DNA of 64,000 bases from Panopea generosa. Taxonomy: Eukaryota; Mollusca; Bivalvia; Adapedonta; Hiatellidae. The stretch is taken from the NCBI GenBank assembly GCA_029582155.1, contig CM055901.1, positions 41,565,616 through 41,629,615 on the forward strand, given 5' to 3'. Below the pieces are notes generated by a model. It saw only the letters and a program-made list of their open reading frames with translations. It had not been told where the DNA came from and did not search any database. A program made the position numbers and the translations under genes. Positions 63,724 through 64,000 of this stretch are shown here, in pieces (position 1 is the stretch's first letter; each line of letters starts with the position of its first letter).

Positions 63724-64000
63724 AATTCAATTTTTTTCAATTCAAAGTTTATTGTGGCATATGAACATACATGTTCGTTGCCTTGACATATGTATAGGTG
63801 GCAGTTACAACAAATGTGAGAAGAGCAGGATATAATCAAATAATGTACAATATAAACCTAACATTATATATAATTGATTCATCAAAGTAAATATATTAAT
63901 TAGTTAAATCAACTTGTATGTGTGTGTGTGTTTATACAGCACATGGATAAAGAGACATTCTACATTTGTAACTAATCACCAGCAACAACTTATTGTTATC
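63724..64000 (-). mobile_element. Probable LINE 3' end (minus strand), running off the window
   Basis: On the minus strand the text ends CACAATAAACTTTGAATTGA followed by AAAAAAATTGAATTG. That tail of an ATTG-type simple repeat after AATAAACTTTG is typical of CR1/L2-like LINE 3' ends in molluscs. No coding part is visible in the remaining 250 bp. A (GT)n run and a possible acceptor (TTTATACAG, 63949) are at the edge. Confidence 0.4.

Noticed and set aside
63950-64000. Exon 18 beginning after TTTATACAG
   Set aside because: The phase-compatible reading (VTWIKRHSTFVTNH...) does not resemble the TPR-leading sequence expected next, and it lies in a probable LINE end.

Overview
The window is animal nuclear DNA: AT-rich, intron-rich and full of repeats, with GT/AG introns and no operon-like structure. 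The dispersed repeats (elements opening with 'AGCTCACAGGTGAGC' or 'AGCTCGACTATT' and ending in '...CTCTTGTT', a tRNA-derived SINE, a Tc1-like transposon, CR1/L2-like LINE pieces) are of kinds I associate with bivalve molluscs. I therefore infer a bivalve or related lophotrochozoan, but the species cannot be named from the sequence.

One gene dominates. Seventeen coding exons on the + strand, from 4827 to 62240, join in a fully consistent phase chain (2249 nt, 749 complete codons plus 2 nt) with no stop. The product begins with a DUF4062-like domain, continues into a NACHT/STAND NTPase with visible Walker A, Walker B and GxP-like motifs, then the helical region that in nephrocystin-3-like and TTC41-like proteins leads into TPR repeats. 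The TPR part and the stop codon must lie beyond base 64000. The protein is probably a cytosolic signalling or scaffold ATPase; its actual role is not shown by the sequence.

The introns are extraordinary. Roughly half of the window is tandem repeat: a 98-bp array upstream (1-860), then intronic arrays with periods of about 52, 26, 16, 55, 50/51, 41, 81, 18-19, 62 and 41/56 bp. At least three arrays grew out of the gene's own splice junctions. The 52-bp unit is the last 46 nt of exon 4 plus its GTAAGT donor. The 55-bp unit carries the acceptor and first bases of exon 8. The 41-bp unit carries the acceptor and first 21 nt of exon 12. A fourth array (62 bp) fills its intron of about 9.8 kb from donor to acceptor. 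The true splice sites therefore sit at the edge of dozens to more than a hundred near-identical decoys.

Layout: 1-860 satellite; 861-4787 mostly featureless with one MITE-like element; 4827-7432 exons 1-3 with a decayed Tc1 copy in intron 1; 9090-14239 exons 4-5 separated by three arrays; 14398-16168 composite element; 16741-20148 exons 6-8; 22577-28933 exons 9-11 with a second composite element, a LINE remnant and a piggyBac-type MITE; 29025-37609 two large arrays before exon 12; 38141-42003 a composite element with a nested TA-flanked transposon; 42066-51585 exons 13-15 with the 81-bp array; 51586-61395 the 62-bp array; 61396-62240 exons 16-17; then a SINE-bearing intron, a further array and the start of a LINE fragment. 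I see no other convincing protein gene, no functional RNA gene and no CRISPR.
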